A stretch of DNA of 38,763 bases from Didymodactylos carnosus (Eukaryota; Rotifera; Eurotatoria; Philodinida; Philodinidae). The notes beneath the pieces were generated by a model. It saw only the letters and a list, made by a program, of their open reading frames with translations, was not told the origin of the DNA and did not search any database. This document shows positions 24,527-36,900 of this stretch, piece after piece. A program made the position numbers and the translations under genes. Location of the stretch: assembly GCA_905250885.1 (NCBI GenBank), contig CAJNOQ010000934.1, forward strand, positions 1 through 38,763. Direction: 5' to 3'. Numbering within the stretch: position 1 is the stretch's first letter; each line of letters begins with the position of its first letter.

Positions 24527-25415
24527 ATGTTTTACAAATTCAATTCATTGAAAAACTCGATTAGTGCAGCAGTAAGAAAATAGACTGTCTGTATTACAAT
24601 TACTTTTTGTATTATTTATTTCTCTTCTATATTTTAGGAGCAAATTTCAACTTATTTGCCTCAGGTAACACTATTCTATTCTTATTTCTTTTGTTTTTTC
24701 GAATGAGACTTGTGTATTATTTAGGGCTTTCGTCCACTTCCACGTGTAATAGAATCGAATTTTTTTATTGCACCACAACCGAAAAAAGGTGCTGATAGCG
24801 TTTTATCTCTTACATCACCAGTTGAAGCCGATTCAATGTCAATGTTAAAAACTGTTTTAACAAAATTGTCTATTTTACCCAAAGCTAGTGCTGTTCGTGC
24901 TAGTAGTAGTCATGCTGTTGATCATCATCATGTACCAGCATATGAAAAAATTAATTTATGGCGTACACCATACAAAGGTGATGATGATACAATAACACAA
25001 GTAAAAAGTCGAAAAGGTGCCTTAGATAATTATGTTGAACGTCGTACACGTCGTATACAAGAATTACAGTTACACTGGTTGGTAAGTAATAATAATATAT
25101 ATATATATATATATATACATAATATGTACAATATTTGATTTCTTTTTTTTTGTTTTATATTTTACTTTAGCGACATCCGGAACGAGAAGTTTATTTAATG
25201 TTTGAACGTGATAAAATTATTTTATCATTCTATGCTTTATCATTCATATTAGTACTTTTTGCAACAGCAAAAGTTGGCTATGATCAAATGAAAAAGAAAG
25301 ATCGACTTAAACGTAAGCAGAAAATAAATAAATAACATCAGCAGTTTAAATAAAATCAATATTTTTTATCTTTATTTTAGTATGGAAACTTCTCTATAAA
25401 GATAATGTTAACTAA
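24527..25415 (+). CDS. COX7A2L: COX7A-related protein, COX7A2L/SCAF1-like, with long insert
   Basis: A probable mitochondrial inner-membrane protein of the cytochrome c oxidase 7A family. Five exons (24527-24571, 24638-24664, 24725-25081, 25171-25312, 25381-25415) join in phase to 201 residues. The N-terminus MFYKF...YLPQGFRPL...FFIAPQP parallels the human COX7A2L/SCAF1 start (MYYKF, SPQGLKP, IIFATPTK), the segment known to contact complex III. The C-terminal part has an ELQ, then EVYLMFERDKIILS and a membrane helix at about 159-181, which align with the COX7A core (ELQ, VYLK, one helix). Between them lie about 90 extra residues without recognised homology. Human COX7A2L is about 114 residues. 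The exons are firm; the family call rests on short motifs and is moderate. Confidence 0.6.
25095..25117. repeat. (AT)n microsatellite
   Basis: About 11 AT dinucleotides in the third intron of the COX7A2L-like gene. Confidence 0.8.
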
Positions 25416-26598
25416 GAAAATGATGAATGATTATTTGAAAGAACTTGAATCCAGTGAGATTTTTTTTTAACGTATGATCATAATCCTAGATAATATGTAA
25501 TTCTTTTTTTTTCTGTTGTTGTTTGGAAGGTATATAATTTTATCTCATAGATTCTTCAAATGTAGATTTGTCCGGGTTTTTTTTCTCTTCTCCATTAAAT
25601 GCATCACACCTCACAAGTTTATTGTTTAACTTTTCACAAGGACCTAAGATGAGTCATTAATAATTTTTTACAACTTCCCTGATCAACTTACTATTTGTAT
25701 AAACTTTATTAAAGATAGAAAGAAAATAAAAAGCGAGTACAATGATGAAAAGAAGGAGACAAGTCCATTGTATCTTTTACATCACTGATTAAGAGACTTA
25801 AACAAAAAAGAAGTAATTAAATCAAACAAATTTGACTAACCATACGAGGAGGAGAGAGTACAGATTTAAAAACGCTGTATGCCTTCAATGCAGGTTATTA
25901 CAATATTATGAATTTTACAAATTTCGTCTGCATTTAAGAGAATTAAGGATTTTAGAAGAAGAATATGTTCTAGAGTATAAGAGCTGCCGTTTGTTAGAGA
26001 ATCTAGTCATTTTCAAAGATAGTTCTGATTTACCGGTGATTTTGACAATCCAAAAAGAAATGTCATTTTCACCACACTCACGCAACGGACTACTTACTAA
26101 GTTTTTCTTAAAAAGATCATAATTTAACCGAGAAAAACCGACATGCATCCGATTAAGAATCATACCGTATTTGCCTTCGGTACCTTTAAACCAAGACCAC
26201 TTATACCAAGGAAAGAAATCAGCCATTAACGTTAAGCCTCTGAGAATTTTAAATAACAATAAAATTCTATGCATCGCACATAGATATTCAATCGAAAGCC
26301 ATCCTAAAATGTTAAAAAGCTTTTCTCGCGAACTGAGACGTATAGTTGTATTAACTATGAGTCCAACTTCATACTGCAGTTTTGGAATAGGTTTCAAATA
26401 AGTTAGTTACACTAGAAAGATGATTATTTATAGTCTGAATTTCTTTGAAGTATGCATAGACAACATCATCATAACGTATCACTGACAAAATGCACGACTT
26501 ATATATCTGAATTGAGTGCTGTACAGAATTTAAATCTATAATAATTCGAACTTACAATCTTTTATTTTACTCTTTTCAGATAATTTGAATTTGTTAAC
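25416..26598. other. Intergenic region COX7A2L-like / SRA1
   Basis: It holds the 3' UTR of the upstream gene, the decayed retrotransposon fragment listed separately, and the SRA1 upstream region, which ends in the acceptor-like stretch TTTACTCTTTTCAG 18 nt before the ATG. No other gene is supported. Confidence 0.5.
25915..26397 (-). pseudogene. Non-LTR retrotransposon reverse transcriptase C-terminal fragment
   Basis: A 160-codon open frame. It contains LSSREKLFNILGWLSIEY followed by a hydrophobic run ending LLLFKILRGLT. This resembles the thumb and C-terminal region of Jockey/CR1/L2-like reverse transcriptases, where an LxWLP(L/V)xxR helix precedes a YKxLxGLAPxYL motif. Downstream, the stretch SFWIVKITGKSEL may correspond to the usual SF...GxKLWNxLP. 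The catalytic palm (YADD) and the endonuclease are absent. There is no poly(A) tail and no promoter evidence. It is most likely a truncated, eroded insertion. A chance frame is possible. Confidence 0.4.
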
Positions 26599-27463
26599 AT
26601 GTCTGAATTACCTGGATGGAACGATCCTCCTCCTTTACCTCAAAACGATACAATATCGACGACAAGAGTATTGCTTAATAAACGAATATCGTATACAAAT
26701 CAAGATCTGTCCACAAATTCATCACCATCCAAATCTGATAATGGTAGTAGATTTTTAAAGATTTCATTATTTATCAGTATCCTCTTTTCATTATATACGA
26801 TATAATATCTTACAGAATTTAAATAGGTATTCAACCACCACCACCACCTCCATCTACTGTAACATCTCATACAAATTATGTCAAATCTGCAGAAGAGACT
26901 AAAACGAACAGTATTGATGAAATAACTGAACAGTTCAATCAACAATTCAAGAAATTAGAAGATGCTGAAATAGAGGTTAATTTAATATTTTGTCTATGAC
27001 GAGCATGAAATAAAAAATTGACTTATTTGTTATTTTAGAGAAAAATTCTTGATGATATAACAAAAAAATTTCAAATTCTTGTGGACGATTGGAAACAAAA
27101 TAAATTAACGTTATCAACAAAAGAAAAACTATCCGAATTATTTGAGAATCTCGATCATAATCTTGGATTAGCATTTGATCTTCATGTCGGTTTAGTAAGA
27201 AATTCAGGAGCAGAGGTAATAACGGACGACATAAAACTAAACTTTTTCCATTAAATGAGACAATTGATAATTCATTCGAGACGGTTTTTAGTCTTCTGAC
27301 AATCATCTTTTTCTCAATGAAAAACTATCAAAAGAATCTACGCTTTTCATTTTAGGTTGTACGATTTATCGTCGGGATAAAACGATTAATTCAAGAACTA
27401 CAACGTATTTCAACTTTGTCTGAAAACACCACTAATAAATCGAACGAGGTGTCCCCGAATTAA
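26599..27463 (+). CDS. SRA1: Steroid receptor RNA activator protein (SRA1/SRAP)
   Basis: SRA1 protein is a nuclear and cytoplasmic transcriptional coregulator with a C-terminal helical-bundle domain; in vertebrates the same locus also yields a functional non-coding RNA. Four exons (26599-26743, 26827-26975, 27039-27215, 27356-27463) give 192 residues. The family signature GWNDPP stands at residues 6-11 and is followed by a LLNKR string, as in human SRA1 (GWNDPP, LLTKR). A proline run then leads into the C-terminal bundle (about 80-180), with KILDDITKKFQILVDDW, LSTKEKLSELFENLDH and VVRFIVGIKRLIQEL. An acceptor-like CAG lies 18 nt before the start codon. The first intron boundary is fixed by phase. 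Confidence 0.85.
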
Positions 27464-27850
27464 TCTAATATGTTGATTGTTATGATGCTTTTTTGTTTTG
27501 CTTTATTGTTATTGCTATTGTTGTTGTAAAATACTTTTATTCAATAAACCAGATATGACTTAAAATTCATTGAATTAGAATGGTAGGTACAATAAGGTTC
27601 AATTAAATCGATTTCTAAACTATATATTTTTTTAGCTGATGCCTTGACTATTTCCAACTTGCACTCACCAACGTATAGCAACCGAGCTTTTTTATATTGT
27701 TCTCTTCTTTCATTGAGATATTCTTTGAATAAGCAAGGTGTCCCTTTTATTTTCTTTCAATACTTTTTAGAATTTAATATTATTGTACTGTACTGTTTCT
27801 TGTTTAATTTCTTTTTACTTTTAGATAGTCATTTTTTAAAATAAAAAATT
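27464..27850. other. Intergenic region SRA1-RFC4
   Basis: It contains the SRA1 3' UTR and the short RFC4 upstream region. A TTTTACTTTTAG acceptor-like site lies about 25 nt before the RFC4 start. No gene was seen. Confidence 0.5.
27543..27548 (+). promoter_or_regulatory. Poly(A) signal AATAAA for SRA1
   Basis: A canonical AATAAA lies 80 nt after the SRA1 stop codon. Confidence 0.5.
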
Positions 27851-29501
27851 ATGTCTAATAAACAAGGAAAAAAATCCACATCATTAGCAACCAAAACGAG
27901 TACTTCAACGTTATCAACTGTACCAGCAACCAAAGACTTATTTGTCATTGGTAAACGTGAAAAACCAAAAATTGAACGACCAGTACCATGGGTAGAAAAA
28001 TATCGACCAAAAAAAGTCAGTGATATTGCTTATCAAGATGAAGTTATTGCTGTTCTCAACAAATGTATCAGTGGTAGTGATGTAAGTTTTCATTGTTTTT
28101 ACTATTTATTATCATCATCAAATATTTATATAGGATTATTTTTTGTTTTAGTTTCCAAATCTCTTATTTTATGGTCCACCAGGCACTGGGAAAACAAGTA
28201 CAATTCTAGCTGCTGCGCATGAAATGTTTGGGTAAGAAAAATATCCATAATTTAAACATTTTTAAATTATTTTATTTCTTGTTTCAGATCAGATTTATAT
28301 CGTGACCGGGTGATGGAATTGAATGCTTCGGATGAACGTGGCATTAGTGTTGTTCGTGAAAAAGTGATCAAATTTGCACAATTATCTGCGGCAGCAAAAC
28401 GTCCAGAGTAATATTAAATTAATATTCTTTTCTCTCTGTTTTATCATTAAATATTGTTATTCTTTTAGTGGTCAGCCTTGCCCTCATTTTAAATTGATTA
28501 TTCTGGATGAATGTGATTCAATGACAAAAGCGGCGCAAGTATGTGTCTTGTTGTTCAACTAGTACGATACTTTCCTATTATGTTTCAATTACACAGGCAG
28601 CTCTTCGTCGAACAATGGAACGTGAATCAAAAACAACACGATTTTGTTTAATTTGTAACTATATCAGCAGGTATTTTTCTTTGTAATAATTTTTTATGAC
28701 ATTTTCACGTCTCGTATTGTTGTTTTTTGTAGAATTATTGAACCGATAACATCACGTTGTGCAAAATTTCGTTTTAAACCATTGCATACCGATATTATTG
28801 AACAACGTTTACAAACAATATGTGCTGAAGAAAATGTTAACTGTGAAAAAGATGTTTGTGATGAATAATAGAGAAAAAGTTATTAGAAAAATGGCTCATT
28901 GTTTATTTTTTTTAGGCAATTGTCGAGTTAGTCAAATGTACAGATGGTGATATGAGAAAAGCGGTGACATTTTTACAAAGTGTTGCTCGCGTTCGACCAA
29001 ATGAAACGGTGACATTGGCTGATGTACACGAAATAACAGGTGTAAGTTTTCAAATATATTCATAGAAACGATTCATTCGATGATCATGATCTTTTGTAGA
29101 TTATTCCTGAAACAGTGATTGATCAATTAGTTCAAGTTTGTCATACTCCTTCGTACGAAAAATTAGCTACAACAGTTAAAGTGTGTACTCATCTATTCTT
29201 TTACTATTCATGTATTCAAATTTCAACATTTAGAATGTTCTATGCGAAGGTTATGCAGCTCATCAGTTAATAATGCAATTACATGATTATCTATTAGAAC
29301 AAATGAGTATTTCAAATGAAGAAAAAGCGGTGATATTTGATAAAATAGCCGTAAGTACTCAATTAAACTCTTATATTTAAAACTAGAAAGACAATGTTAA
29401 TTTTCTAGATGGTTGATGGATGTTTATTGGATGGTGCTGATGAATATTTACAAATTATGGATTTATTATGTACAGTTATGCAACAATTTTGTCGTTCATA
29501 G
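27851..29501 (+). CDS. RFC4: Replication factor C subunit 4
   Basis: RFC4 is an AAA+ subunit of the clamp loader that places PCNA on primed DNA. Ten exons (27851-28081, 28152-28231, 28288-28407, 28469-28538, 28597-28670, 28733-28853, 28916-29041, 29100-29180, 29234-29350, 29409-29501) join to 370 residues; human RFC4 has 363. Seen motifs are the RFC box [20 protein letters not shown], Walker [12 protein letters not shown] (K91), LNASDERGI, Walker [12 protein letters not shown] (D157, E158), the sensor [10 protein letters not shown], and the SRC arginine-finger motif (S199-R200-C201). A C-terminal collar domain ends in [26 protein letters not shown] is nearly identical to the human protein. 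All catalytic residues are present. Introns are 49-70 nt. Confidence 0.97.
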
Positions 29502-30310
29502 TTTTCTTTATACAATAATATTTTTCTTTTTTTTGTCAGATATTTGATATCATATAATAGGTTTATTTTTCTATATTAGATAAACTTTGAAATAAATTAG
29601 AGCATGTTCTTGTATACGCAGATCAAGAGTATCATTTTTTTTACTCGTATACTTTATTGTTTGACTAGTTTTATCTTAACTTGCACTAGAACTTCAAAAA
29701 ATTTTCTATTCCAATTGAAAACGATGAAAAACTGATAGTAAAAAAGGTAAGTCAGAATTTTTATAAATAGTCTCGTGACATAGACGTGTCTTTACTTCAT
29801 ATAAGAAATTTATTTAGAAACATACCATTACAGAGAAAAACAAAAATATTTTAAATATTAATGCAGGTATTGTACAAGAATAAGGATCAAATTGTAAGAA
29901 TAAAACAATTAAACAATTATTAATAATTGTTTTAGATTGGGACATAATCACTATTTTATCTTTTATACATATGTTGAAAAAACAAAGAGTAAAATAATTA
30001 TTATTGATTATAAAATGTAACATAAGTGTTACTAGCGATAAATGCAAGGTAAAATTGGTTATATTTGGGGATGTTGAAAAGTTTAGAAAATGCAACAGAA
30101 GGTTTTCTGGTGATATATATTGTTGAAAGATAAATATGAATGTAGTCGTATACTCGAAATATTTGACAATAGTGTACTGTAAACAGTTGAAATACTATTA
30201 TACACGTTAATTTTTGAATTGGATAAAAGATTTCTTTATATGGTAAGATAAATTTCATATGGGTAAGTTTTAAAACTATACTATCTTTATATTGTTCAAA
30301 CGGTCAAATT
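29502..30310. other. Convergent intergenic region RFC4 / CCDC92
   Basis: AT-rich sequence between two convergent genes. Minus-strand frames near 29814-30258 are hydrophobic low-complexity translations without homology. A CTCGTGACA word at 29772 resembles the 11-mer near 2.6-3.0 kb. Nothing else was recognised. Confidence 0.5.
29591..29596 (+). promoter_or_regulatory. Poly(A) signal AATAAA for RFC4
   Basis: A canonical AATAAA lies about 90 nt after the RFC4 stop codon. Confidence 0.45.
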
Positions 30311-31501
30311 TTAAGCTTCCCGTTGTATATTACTAAGTGCTTTTATAGGCACTTTTCGCGTGACAATTGGCGGAAGTGGTCCATTAACACGCATAGGTAT
30401 AGTTTTTGTAGCGAAATTAGTATCAAATGATGGAGATGTTATATTTGCATTTATTAATAAATGTTTTTGACGTTTTATATATTGTTCTGATTCAATTGTT
30501 GTTTGATTATTTAAATAACTTTCGATATTTGTTTTGGGAATCCAAACGGTCACCGGTAGTGGTGATGTAATTCTATGTTGTTTTTCATTAATAAACGACT
30601 GTGGTGGAGTTGGTGGACGTTTTAGAGGGAAAAGAACTTTCGATGATGAATCTGTTGTTCGATTTGTTAAAGAGGATGAACGTGCTGATAATCGACGTTT
30701 AGAAATTGTTGTTTCTATATCATTTTTTATTGATATATCTTGTGATTCTTGTTGTTGATTATTTGAACGTATTAAAATTGGTTTATTTGGTAGTAATATT
30801 TGTCCTAAACGTTTAGTTTGTAATTGTCTTTCACGATGTAATTGTGTTGTTAATTCAGCTATGATTGTTGCACGTTTTTCTAAATCTGCTTTAAGTAAAC
30901 GATATTTTTCACGTTGTAAACGTATATCATTAGCATGTTGACGATCATTCAATATTAACTTAGTTTCATAACTATTAATCTTTGTCTCTTTTTCATTTAA
31001 TATTTTTTTCAATATTTCTACCTCTTTTTTATATTTTAATATTTCATTTTCTAATTGTTCAATTTTCAATTGTAATTTAGCTAAAAAACAAACACGTAAC
31101 AGTAAATGACATGTATATTTTGATTGTATGAAATTACTTTCTACTGAAGAATTTGTGATTATGTGACCTCCAATGGCCAAATGAAATGTAAGTTCTAAAT
31201 GAAAAATAATGTTTTAGCTACATTTGCTTAGTCACTGTTTCTGAGAATGCGTTATCTGTCTTAAACTTGCAATTTTACATGTTTGTTAGACTCATTACCG
31301 CATCTTAGATCCACAGATTAGTCGATTTGAATATGATAACATACCGCTACATTTATTTTGTAATTTAGCTATTTCTTCATGTAGTGCTTGTAATGTTGAT
31401 GCATGTTCTCGTTGAATAAATGTAATTGATTTTTCAGCATTTTGTAGACGTTGAACAAGATTTTTTGTAGATGGTGATGATATTGGAATAATGTCTTCCA
31501 T
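30311..31501 (-). CDS. CCDC92: Coiled-coil protein CCDC92-like
   Basis: CCDC92 family proteins are coiled-coil proteins; human CCDC92 is reported at centrioles and the ciliary base. Two exons (31345-31501 and 30311-31080) give 308 residues. The first exon carries the family signature FIQREHASTLQALHEEIAKL, matching human FLQREHASTLKGLHSEI. The second carries the second conserved helix, YRLLKADLEKRATIIAELTT followed by QLH, matching the human LSSELEQRASTIAYLTSQLH. The rest is a basic, proline- and serine-rich region, probably disordered, ending in VTRKVPIKALSNIQREA. The length is close to the human protein (331). The 264-nt intron is larger than usual for this window. Confidence 0.82.
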
Positions 31502-32751
31502 GATCGGCTTACCGATTATGATATGTTTTTTTTCACGATTATTTTTTATTCTGATCTATACATGTTCAAAAAAATCTTTTTTTAAAAATAAAATGTTGAC
31601 GATTTACCTTCATTCAAGACTATAATCATGATTGTACAAATGAAATGAAATAAATAAATTTTTTCAACGAGACTCTAAAGTGCAAGATAGCTATGCTAGT
31701 TGTCATATTCAATGGAAATTTTTTGTTATACTAATTATGTCCTATTTCAAAGACATATATACACATCTTTTTTTGCTTATTAAATACTTTAGACAAAGTA
31801 TATGTATTAAAAAAGAATGAACGAATGTCATACATTAATATAATATAATCATCACGTATGTATATATAAGAAGAAAAAAAAAAATAATAAAATAAACGAT
31901 GAAAAATGATTATATGTATTATTATATCTGCGGTTCATAATAAATGTCTTTTTAAACTCTCTCATTCTCTATCAATTCAATTGCTATTTTTTATATATAT
32001 TTTGTCGTAGATATGGATGAAAAATCAAAAAACGATCCCACTGATAATATCAGACTATAATAAACGAAGAAAGTTGTTCGTCTCTCTTTCTCTTATATAA
32101 TCTACATTACATTCCAGTATACGAACATGAATATTGAAATAAAACATACAACATTTCTTTTACCTTTCTTCGTTTTTTTGACGATGACATTTAGGCAAAA
32201 AAAAATTTTTTTTTATTTTTTTATTTAAAATAATGATAGAAGTATAATAACAGGTTGAAGAGAAGATGAAAAAAGCAAAAGAAAATGTTCATCGCTTACA
32301 AAAAAATCAGTTTACAAAAGAAGAATTGGTTATAAAATATTAATAAGAGAACTAGAAATGAAAAAAATTTGAAGTAGTCTAGAATAAAAAGACATTGTAT
32401 AAAATCAGAGTTAAACTTTAATGTATCATTTAACTGTACTAATATGATGAAAATGAGACAAATAAAACAGTCAGAAAGAGTTTTTTTTGTTGTAACCCTA
32501 GTTATTCAAATCGAATCGTTATTTTTTATAAAATGTATCAAAAACGGTAACAGTTTTTACGTTACTTTTTGTCCAAAAGCCATCTATTTTTATTTTACCA
32601 TCGTTAATAGAATATATATCTTAGAAAGAAGTAAGAAATTACAGAATCTCTACGTTCTCTGGTACATCTATAGATTTGGTATCAAATTCCAAAAAAGTAT
32701 CAAGTTTTAATTTAGAAAATTGACAAAACATTAAGTTCTGTCCGTAAAATA

Positions 32752-33042
32752 AAGCTTAGAAGCAGCTTGAGAGTATGCGAGATGGTAGTGAGAGAAAACC
32801 AAAGTCGAAACAAACTGTTGCTTGAGCCGAGCTGATTTAAGCTGACTAAAATATCAGTAAAATATAAACTATCCATTTATTCTATGATTCCAAATGGTGC
32901 AAATTTTCTCTGAAATTTGAGCAAACAACAGATTTGGATAGGACCATATCAGATACAATCATGCAATAAGCTAACAGTTCATTCTAGATTTATTTTGCTC
33001 ACTATTATCTCGTCGTATACTCTCATACGGCTTGTAAGCTTC
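32752..33042. mobile_element. Possible MITE with imperfect terminal inverted repeats
   Basis: The left end (AAGCTTAGAAGCAGCTTGAG, 32752 onward) and the reverse complement of the right end (AAGCTTACAAGCCGTATGAG, inward from 33042) align over about 47 bp. Shared cores are GAGAGTATGCG/GAGAGTATACG and TAGTGAG. The interior is AT-rich and non-coding. No target duplication was identified. Confidence 0.35.
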
Positions 33043-33314
33043 GGTATACTATTAGAACCTAAAAATTGATGTTTTGGCAAACATTAGTTGTCCACGTTTT
33101 CTTTTGGATTTTATTACAAATCTACAGATTTACCAGATAATAGGATTGAGTGACTTTCGTTAAAGCGGTTTTTTTTAATGAAAGTACTGAAACTTTTATT
33201 CAACGTTTTTGATGGTACAAGAATTTTATCTAATATATTGCTTAGCAAAAGATACCTATTTCATTTTGTATATGTGGGCGCTTAGTGATACAGTGTAAAA
33301 AATAAAGTGTGCTC

Positions 33315-33480
33315 AAAACACACTGAACTTGCACATAGCTTTGATTCGTATTTGCACATCTAGAAATGCACGGTGTGATGTATCAGAAACACACTGGCAA
33401 AATTTACACACCTGCGAATATAAGAAGACTTTTACACACCTAGAAAAAACACACATCAGTTTGATTAATATTTGTGCAGA
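33315..33480. repeat. CACAC/TTTGATT degenerate repeat
   Basis: Strings such as ACACACT, TTTACACACCT and a pair of related segments (TTTGATTCGTATTTGCACA near 33340 and TTTGATTAATATTTGTGCA near 33460) recur. The pattern fits an old tandem duplication with a unit of roughly 120 bp. Confidence 0.35.
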
Positions 33481-33969
33481 CTATACAAGTAGTAGAAGTG
33501 TGACCTTAGTCTAAACACTTGTACTCATGATAGTACTACTGTCCTAGAAATATGACTATGAATAGTATTTTTAAATAGCAACAAATTAAAAAGTTCAAAA
33601 ATTTTGAAAATAATATTTTTAAGTTAATAAATTTAAAAGTTTTGAAATTTAGAAAATATTTTGTTACCAACTATTGATGTGATATTGTTTTCAAGGACTT
33701 TGGATAATAAATCAACAGTAAATCAACCGCTTAATATTTATAATTTCAATTATTTAACGTTTGAGAAAACCAGTAATGTAGAAAATTTTATTAAATGAAA
33801 ACAAAATATGAAATCTATAGAAAAGAACTTTATATTTAACTTACATCACTCATTTAAACTAACCTAGCAAAAATGTATGTTTAAAAGTAAGAAAAAAAAA
33901 ACAGAAGATTTATCTGACAAACGAATCTGGTTAAAAATTCAATATACATATACATAAAAAAAAAACTGT

Positions 33970-36900
33970 TCAACTATCTTTGATATTATAATTACGAATT
34001 GCACTTTTTCGAATCAATTCTGTTTTAGGTTTAATATTTGTTCGATTGTCACGTGTTTGCTGTCGAGCGGTTAACACTTTTCGTTTGGCAGTCACACTCA
34101 TTGATTCTAAAAAAAAAAAAAATAATCAAAAACTTTTTCATTAATTCTTCTTTTAATTTCAAAAAGTTCAAACGTACTTTGATCAGACATTTTTCCTGGT
34201 GTATTGTCCAATTCTTTCCATAGATCACGAATTTGTTCTGAAGCCACAGTTGTTATTGTGTTTCCACTAACATTAAGCAAATCTAAAAGATATGATATTA
34301 TCGTTGATCAAATAAAATTCGTTTAAACTTTAGTAAAAGATTTTTATGATAAAAGATATTGTTGGTTAATTTGTTAGAATTGATTTGAAAATAGTATGGA
34401 TTTTAGTATAACTTACTTTCACTTTTTTCTAGTGGTGCACTTATTGGCCTTTGTTGTTGCATATCAGATGCTATTTGATTTGCTCGTTTTCTATTTTCTA
34501 ATTCCTTTAACGATGAAAAACTATTTATCTTTCATAAATTTAAAACTATCAATAAATACATACTTGTTTTGTTAATGCATATTGTAATTGTTCAAGTCGT
34601 TCTAATTTACTTTCAAGATTTAATACATCTTTCTTTGGACGAATATTTGTAGGTATAATATCAACATTATGTTGGTTCATAGTTGATCTACTATCATTTG
34701 TTGCACTTTTAGTTAATTGTGAACGTAAATGATTACTTATTTCTAATAATCGTTCTTTGTCCGATACTAATGTTTTTATATGTTTTATTGATTGTTCAAG
34801 TTTTCGTTTTAATTGGTCATTTTCTTGTTGAAGAAGTATTTCATTTACACGATTTCCTTCTGGATCATCATTTTCATCATTCATATTCACTTTTAATTCT
34901 AAAAAAAAAGACTAACAGATTAATAATATACGAGAAAAGATTGACAATTTATACGGTTTACCTGTAAATTTTTTTGTTAAACGTTCAATTTCATCTTGTA
35001 ATTGTTGAATTAAAATTTCTTGACCACCATAATTGAATAATGGTATTCTCCCAGCTGCTTCGAGTTTTGCTTCGCTTAACTGTAAGAAAAAAACCTCAAA
35101 TTAGAATTCAGTTAATTGTTCTAGTTACAGTTAGGCTACTTTTCTCTCCAATTCCGTTACGTCAGCATTTCGTTCTATAATTGCTTTTTGATATTCATCT
35201 GCTTCTCTTCTTGTTTCAATCAATTGAACATCTAAATCATTTATTTTCTGTTTTAAACTATTCATTTCTGTTTGATGTCGACGATCATCTGCATTCAATT
35301 GGTACTGCAATTGATCAATACGTGACTGTCGTTGTCGCAGTTCTCGTTGAAAATTATCGTGATTTTTCTCGATTTGTATTAAACGTCCTTCTAGTTTTCG
35401 AACTTGTGCAACCGATTGCATTTTATCGGTTCGTAATGAGCCTTAAATAAAAAAGGAAAATCAAATAAGAAAATTGTATAATAAATGAAAGGAAGACTTT
35501 TTTTTCTTTATACCTATTGTATTATTCAATGATTGCACATAATTGTTCAATTGAGGATTTTTGTGTAATTCCTTATTGACACTTGTATGGTCAATCTCAA
35601 TTGTTGTTGAATCATTAGAATGTCTTGAGTCAAGTCTCATAATTAGGTCGCGATTTTGTTGACGAAGTTCTTGATTATCTCTTTGCAATTGATTGATTAA
35701 ATCTAAGCACAATGAAAACTGTTATTGAACAAAAAAGCAGTGGCTTCTGTTGTTTTTTGAACAATTCAAGAATGAAAAGAGCTAGAAAAGTCGGATTTTT
35801 ATCATTTCAAAGAGAAAACGTGATCGCATCTTTTCTAATTAGAAAGATTTTCTCAAATCTCTTTCGAAATGGGGTCTCTGAAAAACTCATTCTAGTTCAG
35901 ACCTTGAAGTGCATATATTTTAATTTTTCTATATGAATTGATAGTCCAGAGTGCAATCTTTAAAATGGAAGTCCAGCGAGACGTTGATTTTCAGTGGTTC
36001 ATGGGTGATATTTGATTTTCTTAGAGCTCGAGAGCTGTTACCCGATGACTTGCTGTTGGCTTAAAATCGCATGAAATATATGTAATCGACCACATTGAAT
36101 CTGGTGGCAATGTTTGTTTTCGGAAAAGAACCCAACAACCTAATGAAAACTAATGAAATTTGCTCAAATTAAAGTTTCAAGGTTATTTTCACCTATGATT
36201 GGATATCTCACAATTTATTCAAAAAGTTCGAGTTCAAAGCTTCTGGATGTGGTTAATTTTATCTACTAAATGTGATTATACGATCGAAAAAATTGAACAA
36301 CAACCATTTTGTTCAAGAGTTTTCTGTAAAATGAATCGAGAAATTCTAAACTTTTGTAAGCTTTTTTTTGTAGATCTCTTATAGATCGAAGATAGAATAG
36401 TCTAAATACTCTCTACATTGCCATTCGATTCAATTTAGTCAATTACATATGTTTCATACGGTTTTGAGGCCACCACAAGTTCTTGGGCAACAGTCCTCGA
36501 GCTCCAACGAAGGCCAATATCAGAAAAAGAAAGATTTACGTATAGTCAAATTTTCATATTTTCTCTAATATATTTCAGAAATGATCGGAAAAGAGACAGA
36601 CTACAAGATCATAGGCTGGATAGATCAAGAGCAGCGCCAGCATTCTATTTAGTCTAGTTTTCAACGAAAATAAGTCAACATATTGGCCAGAGTAATAATA
36701 ATAATTTAATGAATTATTATTAATAATAAAATATGGCTAGATAATTTTACTCCACTTACTCGGCTGTCCTGATACCGATTTTCCCGGTAAATCTGTTGCC
36801 AATGTTTCCATTTGTTCTCTCATTTGTGTCACAACAGATCGAAGATTTTCATTTTCACGTTGTAGTGTAACAATGACATCAGGATTACCGCCACTCTAAT

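Larger units (their letters stand above)
31502..33969. other. Intergenic region CCDC92 / CCDC57
   Basis: About 2.5 kb between the CCDC92 start and the CCDC57 stop, both on the minus strand. No gene is supported. It contains a possible inverted-repeat element and a CACAC-rich degenerate repeat, both listed separately. Confidence 0.5.

Noticed and set aside
29814-30258. Two hydrophobic minus-strand frames between RFC4 and CCDC92
   Set aside because: AT-rich low-complexity sequence easily yields such frames; no family resemblance or splice context.
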